In this document: one piece after another, positions 1-15,443 of the stretch
Numbering within the stretch: position 1 is the stretch's first letter
Layout: each line of letters begins with the position of its first letter
Assembly (NCBI GenBank): GCA_020853705.1
Contig: JADYYK010000124.1
Coordinates: 1 to 41,544, forward strand
DNA length: 41,544 nt
Source: Deltaproteobacteria bacterium
GTDB taxonomy: Bacteria > Myxococcota_A > Polyangia > Haliangiales > JADYYK01
Direction of reading: 5' to 3'
Made by a program: the position numbers and the translations under genes
The notes under the pieces: model-generated
Databases searched by the model: none
Seen by the model: the letters and a program-made list of their open reading frames with translations, nothing else
Told to the model about the DNA's origin: nothing

Positions 1-91
1 GATGGGACCTCATCCTCTTCGCTCTTCATGACGGCTGCCAAGAGCAAGGCTCAGACCACCTCAGGCACGACGGTTGCTTTGTCGGCCGGCC

Positions 92-1041
92 ATGAGGGCC
101 TCCTTCTCGGTGGTGCTGCTCGGTCTGACCGTGGGTGCCGGGGCCGCGCGGGCGCAGTCGCCGGCGCCCGCAGCCGACGCACCCGCAACCGCAACCGCAA
201 CCGCACCAGCAACCGCAACCACGACGGCGACCACGCCGGCACCCGCGAGCGCGCCCGCCGCGGCGGCGCCCGCCGACGCCGCGCCCGCGCCGCCGGCCAT
301 CGCCGTCACCTTCGGCAAGCGCTGCGGCGGCTGCCACACCATCGGTGAAGGCGACCGCGCCGGCCCCGACCTGCTCGGCGTCACCACGCGACGCGAGCGC
401 AGCTGGCTCATCCCCTTCATCCGAAGCCCTGGCACCGTCATCGACGGCGGCGATCCGGTCGCGGGCGCGCTGCTGTCCAAGTTCAAGGGCGTGCGCATGC
501 CCGATCAGACCTTCTCCGACGCCGAGATGAATGACCTGCTCGCCTACCTCGAGGGCTGCACCGCCGCCGGCGGCTGCAAGATCACGCTGGGCAAGATCAA
601 GCACGCCAACGACGCCACGCCGGCCGACATCGCCGCGGGCGAGAAGCTGTTCGCCGGGGAGACCCGCCTCGCGGGCGGCGGCCCGCCGTGCATCTCGTGT
701 CACCACGCGCGCGGCGCCGGGCTGCTCGGCGGCGGCACGCTGGCCAAGGACCTGACCTTCGTCTACGCGCGGCTGGGTGACACCGGGCTGTCGGCCGCGC
801 TGGCCTCGACGCCGTTCCCGCTGATGAAGCGGATCTACACCGGCCGGGCGCTGCTCGACGCCGAGCAGTTCCAGCTCAAGGCCTATCTGGCGGCGACCGC
901 GAAGGACGGCAGCCCGAGCGGCGTCGATCGCAACTTCATCTATCTGGGCGTGCTGGGGCTGTTCACGTCGCTGGGCGCCATCGGGCTGGCCTGGCGCGGC
1001 CGGGCGCGCGGCGTCCGCGAGGAAGGCAATCGAGGGCACTC

Positions 1042-1045
<4 letters not shown>
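92..1045 (+). CDS. narC: membrane-anchored diheme cytochrome c, NarC-like
   Basis: A 317-residue c-type cytochrome that probably carries electrons at the outer face of the membrane around nitrate reductase. It has a signal peptide (residues 1-22), an Ala/Thr/Pro-rich linker (about 25-68), and two heme motifs, CGGCH (78-82) and CISCH (200-204). A single C-terminal membrane helix lies at about 281-300 with a positively charged tail. Cys156 and Cys162 form an extra pair outside the heme motifs. The ATG at 92 is chosen because it begins directly with the signal peptide; a TTG at 74 would add six residues. The stop overlaps narG (ATGA at 1042-1045). A diheme cytochrome c gene immediately before narG is the arrangement I recall from the Thermus nar operon, hence the symbol. 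The role is inferred from position and domains, not from close sequence identity. Confidence 0.8.
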
Positions 1046-4761
<3,716 letters not shown>

Positions 4762-4775
4762 GAGGGAGGACGCAG

Positions 4776-6262
<1,487 letters not shown>

Positions 6263-6266
<4 letters not shown>

Positions 6267-6862
6267 AGACCGCCATGCCCTGGGCCGACTTCGCCACCCT
6301 GCTGGAGTATCCCGGCGACGCGCTGCCCGGCGCGCTGACCCGGCTGCGCGCCGCCTGCGCGGGTGGCCCCGGCGCGGCCAAGCTGGAGGCCTTCGCGAGC
6401 TTCATCACCAGCAGCGACCCGCGCGCCGTCGAGGAGCTGTACACGCAGAGCTTCGACCTCAGCGCGCCGTGCTGCCTCGACCTCGGCTACCAGCTGTTCG
6501 GCGAGACCTACAAGCGCGGCGTCTTCCTGGTCAGCATGGTGATGGCTGCGCGCAAGCACGACGTCGATCCCGGCGCCGAGCTGGCCGATCACCTGCCGGT
6601 GGTGCTGCGCCTGCTCGAGCGCCTGGGCGCCGACCCCGCCCACGACGCGCTCGGGCTGGCCCACGAGGTGCTGCTGCCCGGGCTCGACAAGATGGTGGCC
6701 TCGTTCGTGGTGCACGAGGACGGGCAGTCGAGCCCGTATCGCGCCCTGCTGGAGGCGCTGCGCGGCGAGCTCGACGCCGCCTACCCCGGCGCCAGCCCAC
6801 CCGAGCGCGCCAACGTGCACCTGCCGCTGTTCCGTGCGGGCAACGAGGAGGCCCAGCCATGA
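6263..6862 (+). CDS. narJ: nitrate reductase assembly chaperone NarJ
   Basis: A 199-residue TorD/NarJ-family chaperone that is not part of the final enzyme. In the known family it binds the NarG N terminus and allows Mo-cofactor insertion and membrane docking. The helical core contains the family-like segment ELYTQSFDLS (about 58-67) followed by LFGETYKRG. Position between narH and narI matches the standard nar operon. The GTG at 6263 is chosen because GCGGAGGG at 6251-6258 is correctly spaced for it and it makes a 4-base overlap with the narH stop. An ATG at 6275 is the alternative. The stop overlaps narI (ATGA). Confidence 0.93.
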
Positions 6863-7563
6863 CCACTGACGTGCTGCTGTTCGGTGCCTTTCCCTACGTG
6901 GCGATGGCGCTGTTCCTGGTGGTGTCGATCCAGCGCTACCGCAAGAACGCCTACACGGTGTCCTCGCTGTCGTCGCAGTTCCTGGAGGCCAAGCAGCTGT
7001 TCTGGGGCTCGGTGCCGTTCCACCTCGGCATCCTGGTGCTGTTCTTCGGCCACCTCATCGGCTTTTTGATCCCGCGCCAGGTCGCGCTGTTCGGCGCGGT
7101 GCCGCTGCGCCTGCTCATCATGGAGGTCACCGGGCTGACCGCGGGCCTGCTGGCGCTGTGGGGCTGCGTGCTCCTGATGCTGCGGCGCATGACGCACCCG
7201 CGCCTGAAGGCGGTGACCTCGCCGGTCGACAAGGCGCTGTATGCGCTGCTGCTGTTCCAGATCGTGACCGGGCTGTGGGTCGCGCTGTTCTACCGCTGGG
7301 GCTCGGCCTGGTACGTGCAGACCCTGGTGCCGTACCTGCGCTCGGTCTTCACCTTCCAGCCCAACCTGGCGGTGATGGCGGAGATGAAGCTGATCCCGCG
7401 GCTGCACGTGATCGGCGCCTTCACGCTGATCGCGGTGTTCCCGTTCACTCGCCTGATGCACGTGCTGGTGGCGCCGCTGCCGTACCTGTGGCGCCGCCCG
7501 CAGCTGGTGCTGTGGAACCGGGCTCGCGCGGAAGGGGCTCCGCGCTCGGAGACCCTGCGATGA
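6859..7563 (+). CDS. narI: nitrate reductase gamma subunit NarI (cytochrome b)
   Basis: A 234-residue integral membrane diheme cytochrome b that oxidises quinol at the outer side and passes electrons to NarH. About five hydrophobic segments are visible. Four heme-ligand histidines can be assigned: His55 and His65 (10 apart) in one helix, and His183 and His201 (18 apart) near the end. These match the spacing of E. coli His56/66 and His187/205. The C terminus is short after the last helix. The gene starts within the narJ stop and ends in an ATGA overlap with the next transporter gene, so translation of narJ, narI and narK1 is probably coupled. Confidence 0.97.
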   Translation: MTTDVLLFGAFPYVAMALFLVVSIQRYRKNAYTVSSLSSQFLEAKQLFWGSVPFHLGILVLFFGHLIGFLIPRQVALFGAVPLRLLIMEVTGLTAGLLALWGCVLLMLRRMTHPRLKAVTSPVDKALYALLLFQIVTGLWVALFYRWGSAWYVQTLVPYLRSVFTFQPNLAVMAEMKLIPRLHVIGAFTLIAVFPFTRLMHVLVAPLPYLWRRPQLVLWNRARAEGAPRSETLR

Positions 7564-9116
7564 GCGTACGCAGCAGGCCAGGCACCATCCTGACCATGAA
7601 CACGCTGGCGTTCACGGCGTGCTTCGCGGTCTGGATGATGAACGGCGTCCTCATCACCTTCCTGGTCGAGAACAAGGTGTTCGCCTTCGATCAGGTCCAG
7701 ATCGGCTGGCTGCTGGGCATCCCGGTGCTGACCGGCTCGCTCCTGCGCTTGCCGGTTGGCATGGCGACCGACCGCTGGGGCGGCCGGGTGGTGTTCCCGG
7801 TGGTGATGGTGGCGGCGGCGCTGGGCGCGCTGGCGCTGTCGTATGCCGACGGCTACGGCGGCTTCCTCATCGGCAGCCTGGGGTTCGGCCTGTCCGGCAC
7901 CGGCTTCGCGGTCGGGATCGCGTACACCTCGGTCTGGTTCAAGAAGGAGCACCAGGGCACCGCGCTGGGGGTCTTCGGGGTCGGCAACGCCGGCAGCGCG
8001 CTGACCTCGATGGGCGCGCCCTGGCTGCTCAAGTGGATGACCGATGGCGGCACCCAGCTCGACAACTGGCGCATGCTGCCTCGCCTGTATGCCGGCGTCC
8101 TGATCGGCATGACGCTGCTGTTTCTGCTGCTGACCGAGAACAAGAAGGTCGAGGGCGCGCGCCGGCGCACGCTGGGTGAGCAGCTGCGTCCGCTCAAGCA
8201 GCTGCGGGTGTGGCGCTTCGGGCTGTACTACTTCCTGGTCTTCGGCGGCTTCGTGGCGCTGGCGCAGTGGCTGATCCCCTACTACGTCAGCGTCTACGGC
8301 GCGTCGCTGGCGACCGCCGGCCTGCTGGCCGCGGTCTTCAGCCTGCCCTCGGGCCTGATCCGCGCGCTGGGCGGCTGGATGAGCGACAAGCTGGGCGCGC
8401 GCACCACCATGTACTGGGTGCTCGGGGCCTGCGTGCTGGGCTCGCTGCTGCTGATCGTGCCGCGCATGGAGATCACCTCGCCGGGCGCCAGCGTGATGGC
8501 GCGCGGCAAGGGCGTCGTCACCGCGGTGTCACCCGAGGCCATCACCGTCGGCACCACGGTCTATCAGCTGAAGAAGGCGCCGCCACAGCGCTCGGTCGAT
8601 GACGACCTGATCTGGCCGCACCTCGAGACCTGGCAGTCGCCCGCGGTCCAGGTCGGCGACCCGGTGGTGCGCAAGCAGCTGCTGGCGCGCGGGGTCACCC
8701 ACATCGTGTTCCAGGCCAACATCTGGGTCTTCACGGCGCTGGCCTTCCTGGTCGGCATCGCCATGGGCATCGGCAAGGCCGCCGTCTACAAGCACATCCC
8801 CGAATATTTCCCGCGCGACGTCGGGGTGGTCGGGGGGCTGGTCGGCGTCATCGGTGGCCTGGGCGGCTTCGTGGGGCCGATCCTGTTCGGCTATCTGCTG
8901 CGCGGCACCGGGCTGTGGACCAGCTGCTGGATGTTCTTCGCGGCGCTCTCGCTGGTGTGCCTGATCTGGATGCACCTGGTCATCCGCCGCATGGTGCGCC
9001 GGCGCACCCCCGAGGTCGCCGATCACATGGAGCACGAGCAGGCCCACGAGGACCGCCAGCAGTCCGCGGCGAGTCCGCGCCTGTCTGGCGCGCCGCAGCT
9101 GGGAGGTCAGTCATGA
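7560..9116 (+). CDS. narK1: NarK-type nitrate/nitrite transporter with periplasm-type insert
   Basis: Major facilitator superfamily transporter of 518 residues in the nitrate/nitrite porter family. It has about 12 hydrophobic segments, the nitrate-signature glycine-rich segment GVFGVGNAGSALTS (about 137-150), and a second Gly-rich run GVVGGLVGVIGGLGGF in the second half. Between two membrane segments there is a hydrophilic insert of about 80 residues (302-385), which makes the protein longer than a minimal NarK. The insert includes GKGVVTAVSPEAITV and VQVGDPVVRKQLLARG, a beta-rich pattern. Overlap with narI and with the next transporter shows operon membership. By analogy with other NarK pairs, this copy may be the nitrate-proton symporter; that assignment is inference. 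Confidence 0.92.
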   Translation: MSVRSRPGTILTMNTLAFTACFAVWMMNGVLITFLVENKVFAFDQVQIGWLLGIPVLTGSLLRLPVGMATDRWGGRVVFPVVMVAAALGALALSYADGYGGFLIGSLGFGLSGTGFAVGIAYTSVWFKKEHQGTALGVFGVGNAGSALTSMGAPWLLKWMTDGGTQLDNWRMLPRLYAGVLIGMTLLFLLLTENKKVEGARRRTLGEQLRPLKQLRVWRFGLYYFLVFGGFVALAQWLIPYYVSVYGASLATAGLLAAVFSLPSGLIRALGGWMSDKLGARTTMYWVLGACVLGSLLLIVPRMEITSPGASVMARGKGVVTAVSPEAITVGTTVYQLKKAPPQRSVDDDLIWPHLETWQSPAVQVGDPVVRKQLLARGVTHIVFQANIWVFTALAFLVGIAMGIGKAAVYKHIPEYFPRDVGVVGGLVGVIGGLGGFVGPILFGYLLRGTGLWTSCWMFFAALSLVCLIWMHLVIRRMVRRRTPEVADHMEHEQAHEDRQQSAASPRLSGAPQLGGQS

Positions 9117-10516
9117 GCACGACCGCGGGTCCGTCCACACCGCTGTCCGCGGCCGCGACCGCGAGCCGGCCGGGCCACCACGTCTGGGGCGAGCTGCCCG
9201 AGTGGAAGCCCGAGGACAAGACCTTCTGGGAGGCCACCGGCAGCAAGATCGCCTGGCGCACGCTGATCCTGACCACCACCACGCTGATCCTCTCGTTCTC
9301 GACCTGGTTCGTGATGTCGGTGCTGGTGGTGCGGCTGCCGGCCATCGGCTTCAAGTTCACCACCATGCAGCTGTTCTGGCTGGCCGCGATGCCCGGCCTG
9401 GCCGGCGGCACGCTGCGCATCGTGCACACCTTCATGATCCCGATGTTCGGGACGCGCCTGGTCATCGGGCTGTCGACCCTGATGAAGATCATCCCCTGCG
9501 TCGGCCTCGGCCTCGCGGTGGTGTCGCCGGGTACGCCGTACTGGATGTTCATGCTGCTGGCGCTGCTGTGCGGCATGGGCGGCGGTGACTTCTCCTCGTA
9601 CATGCCGAGCACCAGCCTGTTCTTCCCCAAGCGGCTGCAGGGCACCGCGCTCGGGCTGCAGGCCGGCATCGGCAACTTCGGCGTCAGCCTGACCCAGTTC
9701 GTGACGCCGTGGATCATCGGCGTCGCGGCCATCGGCTCGGTGGCCGGCGGCTCGCAGCTGCTCAAGAAGGGCGGCGTGGTCAAGGAGGTCTGGCTGCAGA
9801 ACGCGGCGTTCTGGTACGTGCCGCTGCTCATCATCCTCGGCGTGATGTGCCTGGTCTGGCTGCGCAGCGTGCCGGTCAAGGCGTCGTTTCGCGAGCAGCT
9901 CGAGGTCTTCAAGAACAAGCACACCTGGTTCTGCACCATCACCTACGTGATGACGTTCGGGTCGTTCGCCGGCTTCTCGGCGGCCTTCCCGCTGCTCATC
10001 AAGACCACCTACGGCAAGTTCCCGGGCGCGCCGGATCCGCTGAAGTTCGCGTTCTACGGGCCGCTCATCGGCTCGGCCAGCCGGGTCATCTTCGGCTTCG
10101 TCGCCGACAAGACCGGCGGCGCCATCCTGACCCAGATCGCGGGCCTCGGCATGACGGTGCTGTGCGGCGTGCTGGTGTTCGGGGGCTTCCTGACGCCCAC
10201 CTCGGTCGATCAGTTCCCGGTCTTCGTGGCCTGCATGCTGGGGATCTTCTTCTTCTCCGGCGTCGGCAACGCCGGGACCTTCCGTCAGTACCCCATCATC
10301 TTTTCGCACTCGCCACGCCAGGGCGCGACCGTGCTGGGCTGGACCGGCGCGGTGGCGGCGTACGGCCCCTTCGCCTTCGCCATGCTGGTGGGCAGCTCGA
10401 TCACCAACACCGGCTCGGCCAAGCCCTTCTTCATCGGAGTCTCGGCCTTCTATGTGATCGCGATCGCCATCAACTGGTGGTTCTACAGCCGCCGCGGCTG
10501 CGAGCGGCCTTCATAG
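9113..10516 (+). CDS. narK2: second NarK-type nitrate/nitrite transporter
   Basis: MFS transporter of 467 residues, distinct in sequence from its neighbour. It has a hydrophilic N-terminal extension of about 50 residues, then about 12 membrane segments. The first nitrate signature is GLQAGIGNFGVSLTQF. The second half has FFFSGVGNAGTFRQYP, a family-typical NarK2 feature. Paired NarK proteins usually combine nitrate import with nitrite export, so this copy is likely to act as a nitrate/nitrite antiporter, though direction cannot be read from sequence. It starts in the ATGA overlap at 9113-9116 and ends only 2 nt before the actA start, which is the key join between the nar genes and the alternative complex III genes. 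Confidence 0.92.
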   Translation: MSTTAGPSTPLSAAATASRPGHHVWGELPEWKPEDKTFWEATGSKIAWRTLILTTTTLILSFSTWFVMSVLVVRLPAIGFKFTTMQLFWLAAMPGLAGGTLRIVHTFMIPMFGTRLVIGLSTLMKIIPCVGLGLAVVSPGTPYWMFMLLALLCGMGGGDFSSYMPSTSLFFPKRLQGTALGLQAGIGNFGVSLTQFVTPWIIGVAAIGSVAGGSQLLKKGGVVKEVWLQNAAFWYVPLLIILGVMCLVWLRSVPVKASFREQLEVFKNKHTWFCTITYVMTFGSFAGFSAAFPLLIKTTYGKFPGAPDPLKFAFYGPLIGSASRVIFGFVADKTGGAILTQIAGLGMTVLCGVLVFGGFLTPTSVDQFPVFVACMLGIFFFSGVGNAGTFRQYPIIFSHSPRQGATVLGWTGAVAAYGPFAFAMLVGSSITNTGSAKPFFIGVSAFYVIAIAINWWFYSRRGCERPS

Positions 10517-10518
10517 CC

Positions 10519-11064
10519 ATGTCCATGTCCAACTACCCAAACAGAATGCTCCTCGCGCTGGCAGGGCTCGGCCTGCTGGTGACCGGCTGCAACGTCGGCT
10601 CGCAGCAGGGCTACGAGCCGCCGCAGCCCATCGCCTACTCGCACGCGCAGCACGCCGGTGATCTGCAGATCCCCTGTGGCTACTGCCACTCGGGCGCCGA
10701 GCGCAGCCGCCACGCCGGCGTGCCCGCGGTCAGCACGTGCATGAACTGTCACACCCAGGTCTTGCCCGACTCGCCCGAGATCCAGAAGCTGTCGCGCGCG
10801 CTGGCGGGCGGCGAGCAGGTGCAGTGGGTCAAGGTGCACCGGCTGCCCGACCACGTCTACTTCAGCCACAAGAGCCACACCCTGACCGCGGGCCTGGCCT
10901 GTCAGACCTGCCACGGCCCGGTGCAGCAGATGGTGCGCCTGCGTCAGGCCAACGACATGTCGATGGGCTGGTGCCTGAGCTGCCACCGGGCCAGCGCCAA
11001 GAAGACGACGCTGCCGACCGCGCTGGCGCCGTCGCCCACCGATTGCTCCGCGTGTCACCAGTGA
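10519..11064 (+). CDS. actA: alternative complex III pentaheme cytochrome c lipoprotein ActA
   Basis: A 181-residue pentaheme cytochrome c of alternative complex III, which accepts electrons from the iron-sulfur subunit ActB outside the membrane. A lipoprotein signal ends at Cys24 (LLVTGC). Five CXXCH motifs are visible: CGYCH (53), CMNCH (74), CQTCH (128), CLSCH (152) and CSACH (176). Additional His residues (His42, His45, His117, His120) are candidates for distal heme ligands. Length and heme number match ActA of known complexes. The ATG at 10519 is used; ATG 10525 is also possible. actB follows after 9 nt. Confidence 0.93.
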   Translation: MSMSNYPNRMLLALAGLGLLVTGCNVGSQQGYEPPQPIAYSHAQHAGDLQIPCGYCHSGAERSRHAGVPAVSTCMNCHTQVLPDSPEIQKLSRALAGGEQVQWVKVHRLPDHVYFSHKSHTLTAGLACQTCHGPVQQMVRLRQANDMSMGWCLSCHRASAKKTTLPTALAPSPTDCSACHQ

Positions 11065-11073
11065 GGACCGACG

Positions 11074-13995
11074 ATGGCGAGTGACCCGAAATACTGGCTG
11101 TCGATGGCGGATCGCGCCGGCGACCCCGCGCTGGCCGCCGAGGCCTCGCGTGAGTTCTCCGAGGAGCTGCCGGTCGGCCCGGGAGCCGAGGCCGGCCCCG
11201 ACCCGAAGTCGCGTCGCGACTTCCTGAGGATCATGGGGCTGTCGGCCAGCGCGCTGGCGGCGGCGTCGGCGTGCAGCCGCGCCCCGGTGCGCAAGATCGT
11301 GCCCTATGGCGAGGCGCCCGAGGACAGCGTGCCCGGCGTGGCAATGGAGTACGCCTCGGTGTGCGGCGCCTGCGCGGCCGGCTGCGGCATCGTGGTGCGC
11401 ACGCGCGACGGGCGCCCCATCAAGCTGGAGGGCAACGCCCGGCATCCGGTGTCGGGCGGGGCGCTGTGCGCCCTGGGCCAGGCGGCGGTGCTGGGACCCT
11501 ACGACGCGTCGCGCGCGCCGGGGCCGCACATCGGCGGCGCGCCAGCCTCGTGGCAGTCGCTCGACGACGTGGTCAAGCAGGGCCTGGGCAAGGTGGCGGC
11601 GAGTGGACAGGGCATCCGGGTGGTGGCGCCGGCCGATCTGGGGCCGACCGGCGAGGCGGCGCTGGCCGCGCTGGTGGCGAAGTTCCCGACCACCAGGCGC
11701 GTGCTGTCGGATCCGCTCGGCCTCGAGGCCACCGCGCTGGCGCACGCGCAGAGCCACGGCGTGCGCGCGCTGCCCGAGCTGCACTTCGATCGCGCCCGCG
11801 TGGTGGCGTCGTTCGGCGCCGACTTCCTGGGCAGCTGGCAGGCGCCGCCGGTGCACACCCGGCGCTGGTCGCGCGCGCCCGACGCCGCCCGGCCCGAGGC
11901 GATGGCGCGTCTGTTCGTGCTGGAGCCGACCCTGACCCTGACCGGCGCCGCCGCCGACGTGCGCTGGAACCTGGCGCCGTCGGATCAGCTGCCCGCGCTG
12001 GCCGCGCTGGCCAGGGCGCTGGGCGTGACGCTGCCGCGCGAGGTCCGTGCCCCCGAGCTGGCGCCCGAGCGGGTGGCGAGGCTGGCGCGCGAGCTCGGCG
12101 CGGCCGGCGCTGGCGCGCTGGTGGTGTGCGGGTCCGACGACGTCGGGACGCAGCTCCTGGTCGCGGCCATCAACGATCGGCTGGGCGCCTATGGCAGCAC
12201 GCTGTCGCTGGTCGGGCAGCCGGTGCGCCCCGAGGCGGCGCCGATGAGCAGCCTGCTGGCCGAGCTCGACGCCGGCAGCGTGGGCGCGGTCATCCTGCTG
12301 GGCTGTAACCCGGTCTACGACCACCCGCAGGGCGCCGCGCTGGCCGAGCGACTGGACAAGGTCGCGGTCACGGTGTCGACCGCGGATCGCCTCGACGAGA
12401 GCGCGCGCCACTGCGGTCACCTGGCGCCCGATCTGCACTTCCTGGAGAGCTGGGGTGATCGTCGGGTCCGGCGCAGCACGCTGGGCCTGATGCAGCCCAC
12501 GGTGGCGCCGCTGGCGGGCGGTCGCGCCGCGGGCGAGTCGCTGCTGCGCTGGGCCGGCATCGAGACGGCCTATCGCGACTTCCTGTTCGAGCGCTGGCGC
12601 GACGAGAAGGCCGCGGGCATGAGCGGCCCGGTCCTGCAGGCGGCCTGGGACAGCGCGCTGGAGGACGGCTTCTGGCAGGGCATGGAGCCCGAGGCGCCCG
12701 AGCCGGCGTTTCGCCCCGAGGCGCTGGCCGCGGTGGCCGACGCGCCCGCGCCCGGCGAGCTCGAGCTGGTGCTGTACGCGACGGTGGGGCTGCGCGACGG
12801 CGCCATGGCCAACAACGCCTGGCTGCAGGAGCTGCCCGACCCGATCAGCAAGACGACCTGGGACGGCACCTGCAGCCTGAGCCCGGCCACCGCCAAGCGC
12901 CTCGGCGTGTCCGACGGTGACCTGCTGGCCATCGAGGCCGGTGGGCAGCGCGTGGTCGCCCCTGCGGTGGTGCAGCCCGGGGTGCACCCGCGCGTGGTCG
13001 CGGTGGCGCTGGGCTATGGCCGCAGCGCCGCGGGCAGCGTCGGCGACGGCATCGGCCAGAACGCCTGGCCCCTGGCAGGGGTCACCGCTGCTGGCGCCGG
13101 CGTCAGCCTGACCCGCAGCGACGTCAAGCTGAGCCGCACCGGCGAGCGCCGCGCGCTGGCGCAGACCCAGACCCACCATGTCATGGAGGGTCGCCCGCTG
13201 GTGCTGGAGCGCGAGGCCGCCGACTATGCCCGTTCGCCCGGCGCGCCGCGTCGCCACGAGAAGCTGACCATGTGGAAGGCCTGGGAGTACCCCGGCCACC
13301 GCTGGGGCATGACCATCGACCTCAGCGCCTGCACCGGCTGCGCGTCGTGCGTGATCAGCTGCAACGCCGAGAACAACGTGCCCGTGGTCGGCCGCGCCGA
13401 GGTCGCCAACCGGCGCGAGATGCACTGGCTGCGCATTGATCGCTATTACAGCGGCGATCCGGCGGAGCCGGGCGTGGTGCACCAGCCCCTGATGTGTCAG
13501 CACTGCGAGAACGCGCCGTGCGAGACGGTGTGTCCGGTGCTGGCCACGGTGCACTCCAGCGAGGGCTTGAACCAGCAGGTCTACAACCGCTGCGTCGGCA
13601 CCCGCTACTGCGCCAACAACTGCCCGTACAAGGTGCGGCGCTTCAACTGGTTCGACTATGCGCACGATCCACACCTGCGCCTGGCGCTGAACCCCGACGT
13701 GGTGGTGCGCAGCCGCGGCGTGATGGAGAAGTGCTCGCTGTGCGTGCAGCGCATCCAGAGCAAGAAGGCCGCCGCGCGCGCCGAGGGGCTGACCGTCGCC
13801 GACGGCGACATCCAGACCGCCTGTCAGCAGAGCTGCCCGGCGCAGGCCATCGTGTTCGGCGATCTCAATGATCCGAAATCGCGAGTGTCCCGCCTGACCC
13901 GCGGCGATCGCGGCTATCGCCTGCTCGAGGAGCTCAATGTCGGACCGGTGGTCAGCTATCTGGTGCGGCTCAAGAACACGGGAGGCACGCCATGA
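11074..13995 (+). CDS. actB: alternative complex III iron-sulfur/molybdopterin-like subunit ActB
   Basis: A 973-residue fusion of a shortened molybdopterin-oxidoreductase-like domain (about 90-690) and a ferredoxin-like domain (about 740-960). It relays electrons from quinol at ActC to ActA. A twin-arginine motif SRRDFLR sits at 46-52 within a long leader. The C-terminal domain has [37 protein letters not shown] and CSLCV...CQQSCP. The third group has Thr where a second Cys is usual, as expected for one [3Fe-4S] beside three [4Fe-4S] clusters. Cys97, Cys100, Cys104 and Cys132 (C-X2-C-X3-C-X27-C) form a complete N-terminal cluster motif of the kind found in true molybdoenzymes. No Mo ligand region is recognisable. 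The stop overlaps actC. Confidence 0.93.
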   Translation: MASDPKYWLSMADRAGDPALAAEASREFSEELPVGPGAEAGPDPKSRRDFLRIMGLSASALAAASACSRAPVRKIVPYGEAPEDSVPGVAMEYASVCGACAAGCGIVVRTRDGRPIKLEGNARHPVSGGALCALGQAAVLGPYDASRAPGPHIGGAPASWQSLDDVVKQGLGKVAASGQGIRVVAPADLGPTGEAALAALVAKFPTTRRVLSDPLGLEATALAHAQSHGVRALPELHFDRARVVASFGADFLGSWQAPPVHTRRWSRAPDAARPEAMARLFVLEPTLTLTGAAADVRWNLAPSDQLPALAALARALGVTLPREVRAPELAPERVARLARELGAAGAGALVVCGSDDVGTQLLVAAINDRLGAYGSTLSLVGQPVRPEAAPMSSLLAELDAGSVGAVILLGCNPVYDHPQGAALAERLDKVAVTVSTADRLDESARHCGHLAPDLHFLESWGDRRVRRSTLGLMQPTVAPLAGGRAAGESLLRWAGIETAYRDFLFERWRDEKAAGMSGPVLQAAWDSALEDGFWQGMEPEAPEPAFRPEALAAVADAPAPGELELVLYATVGLRDGAMANNAWLQELPDPISKTTWDGTCSLSPATAKRLGVSDGDLLAIEAGGQRVVAPAVVQPGVHPRVVAVALGYGRSAAGSVGDGIGQNAWPLAGVTAAGAGVSLTRSDVKLSRTGERRALAQTQTHHVMEGRPLVLEREAADYARSPGAPRRHEKLTMWKAWEYPGHRWGMTIDLSACTGCASCVISCNAENNVPVVGRAEVANRREMHWLRIDRYYSGDPAEPGVVHQPLMCQHCENAPCETVCPVLATVHSSEGLNQQVYNRCVGTRYCANNCPYKVRRFNWFDYAHDPHLRLALNPDVVVRSRGVMEKCSLCVQRIQSKKAAARAEGLTVADGDIQTACQQSCPAQAIVFGDLNDPKSRVSRLTRGDRGYRLLEELNVGPVVSYLVRLKNTGGTP

Positions 13996-15443
13996 GTGAG
14001 CACGCGCTGTCCGACCTGCGCGAGCCGCTGGTCACCGAGCCGCGCACCATGGCCGGCATCACCGACGAGGTCTGCGCGCCGATGGAGCGCCGGCCCAGCA
14101 TCCTGTGGACGCTTGCCTTCCTGGTCGCGGTGGTCGCGCTGGCCATCGGGGTGTGGGCGGTGCAACACACCATCCGCAAGGGCATCGGCGTCTGGGGCCT
14201 CAACAAGACCGTGGGCTGGGCCTTCGACATCACCAACTTCGTGTTCTGGGTCGGCATCGGCCACGCCGGCACGCTGATCAGCGCCATCCTGTTCCTGTTC
14301 CGGCAGAAGTGGCGCACCTCGGTCAACCGCGCCGCCGAGGCCATGACGCTGTTCGCGGTCATGTGCGCCGGCCTGTTCCCCATCATCCACATGGGGCGGC
14401 CGTGGCTGGGCTTCTGGATGCTGCCGTACCCGAACACGCGCGGCAGCCTGTGGGTCAACTTCCGATCGCCGCTCTTGTGGGACGTGTTCGCGATCTCGAC
14501 CTACTTCATCGTGTCGGCGGTGTTCTGGTACGTCGGCCTGCTGCCCGATCTGGCCACCGTCCGTGACCGCGCCAAGGGGCTCAAGCGGCGCATCTTCGGC
14601 GTGCTGGCGCTGGGCTGGAATGGCTCGCAGAAGACCTGGCTGCGCTACGAGACGGTGTACCTGCTGCTGGCCGCGCTGGCCACGCCGCTGGTGCTGTCGG
14701 TGCACACCATCGTGTCGATGGACTTCGCGACCTCGGTGCTGCCGGGCTGGCACACCCCGATCTTCCCGCCCTACTTCGTGGCCGGCGCGGTGTTCTCCGG
14801 CTTCGCCATGGTGCTGACCCTGATGATCATCACGCGCAAGATCATGCGCTGGGAGCACCTCATCACGGTGCGCCACCTCGAGAACATGACCAAGGTCATC
14901 ATCGTGACCGGCGGCATCGTCGGCCTCGCGTATGGCACCGAGTTCTTCATGGCCTGGTACTCGGGCAACATGTACGAGGCCTTCACCTTCAAGAACCGCG
15001 CGTTCGGTCCCTACGGCTGGGCCTACTGGATCATGGTCAGCTGTAACGTCGGCGTGCCGCAGCTGTTCTGGATCAAGAAGGTGCGCACCTCGCCCTGGAT
15101 GATCCTGATCCTGGCGCTGCTCATCAACGTGGGCATGTGGTTCGAGCGCTTCGTCATCATCGTGACCTCGCTGCACCGTGACTTCCTGCCCTCGAGCTGG
15201 GCCATGTACGCGCCGACGTTGATCGAGCTGGCCATCCTGCTGGGCTCGTTCGGGCTGTTCTTCACGCTGTTCCTGCTGTTCACCCGGGTGCTGCCGATGA
15301 TCTCGATCGCCGAGGTCAAGGGCGTGCTGGGCTTCGCGGCGCGCAAGCGCGAGGCGGCGGCGGCGGCCAAGGCCAAGGCGGGCGGCAGCAGCGCCCCCGG
15401 CGGCGTCGGCCTGCCCATCGCGGCCAGCAAGGAGCGGTCATGA
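13992..15443 (+). CDS. actC: alternative complex III quinol-site subunit ActC (NrfD-like)
   Basis: A 483-residue polytopic membrane protein of the NrfD/PsrC superfamily with about 10 membrane helices. In known complexes this subunit holds the quinol-oxidation site near the outer face and a proton path. Recognisable conserved stretches are [20 protein letters not shown] (about 90-110), [29 protein letters not shown] (about 237-255) and [12 protein letters not shown]. The cytoplasmic C terminus ends in an Ala/Lys/Gly-rich tail. The start overlaps the actB stop, giving the standard B-C order, and the end overlaps actD. Confidence 0.94.
   Translation: MSEHALSDLREPLVTEPRTMAGITDEVCAPMERRPSILWTLAFLVAVVALAIGVWAVQHTIRKGIGVWGLNKTVGWAFDITNFVFWVGIGHAGTLISAILFLFRQKWRTSVNRAAEAMTLFAVMCAGLFPIIHMGRPWLGFWMLPYPNTRGSLWVNFRSPLLWDVFAISTYFIVSAVFWYVGLLPDLATVRDRAKGLKRRIFGVLALGWNGSQKTWLRYETVYLLLAALATPLVLSVHTIVSMDFATSVLPGWHTPIFPPYFVAGAVFSGFAMVLTLMIITRKIMRWEHLITVRHLENMTKVIIVTGGIVGLAYGTEFFMAWYSGNMYEAFTFKNRAFGPYGWAYWIMVSCNVGVPQLFWIKKVRTSPWMILILALLINVGMWFERFVIIVTSLHRDFLPSSWAMYAPTLIELAILLGSFGLFFTLFLLFTRVLPMISIAEVKGVLGFAARKREAAAAAKAKAGGSSAPGGVGLPIAASKERS

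Noticed and set aside
74..91. TTG start for the NarC-like protein
   Set aside because: It would put six residues before a well-formed signal peptide that begins at ATG 92, with no better ribosome binding site.
10483..13674. Minus-strand open frame of over 1000 codons opposite actA/actB
   Set aside because: Shadow of actB; low-complexity His/Gln/Arg/Gly composition and no recognisable motif.
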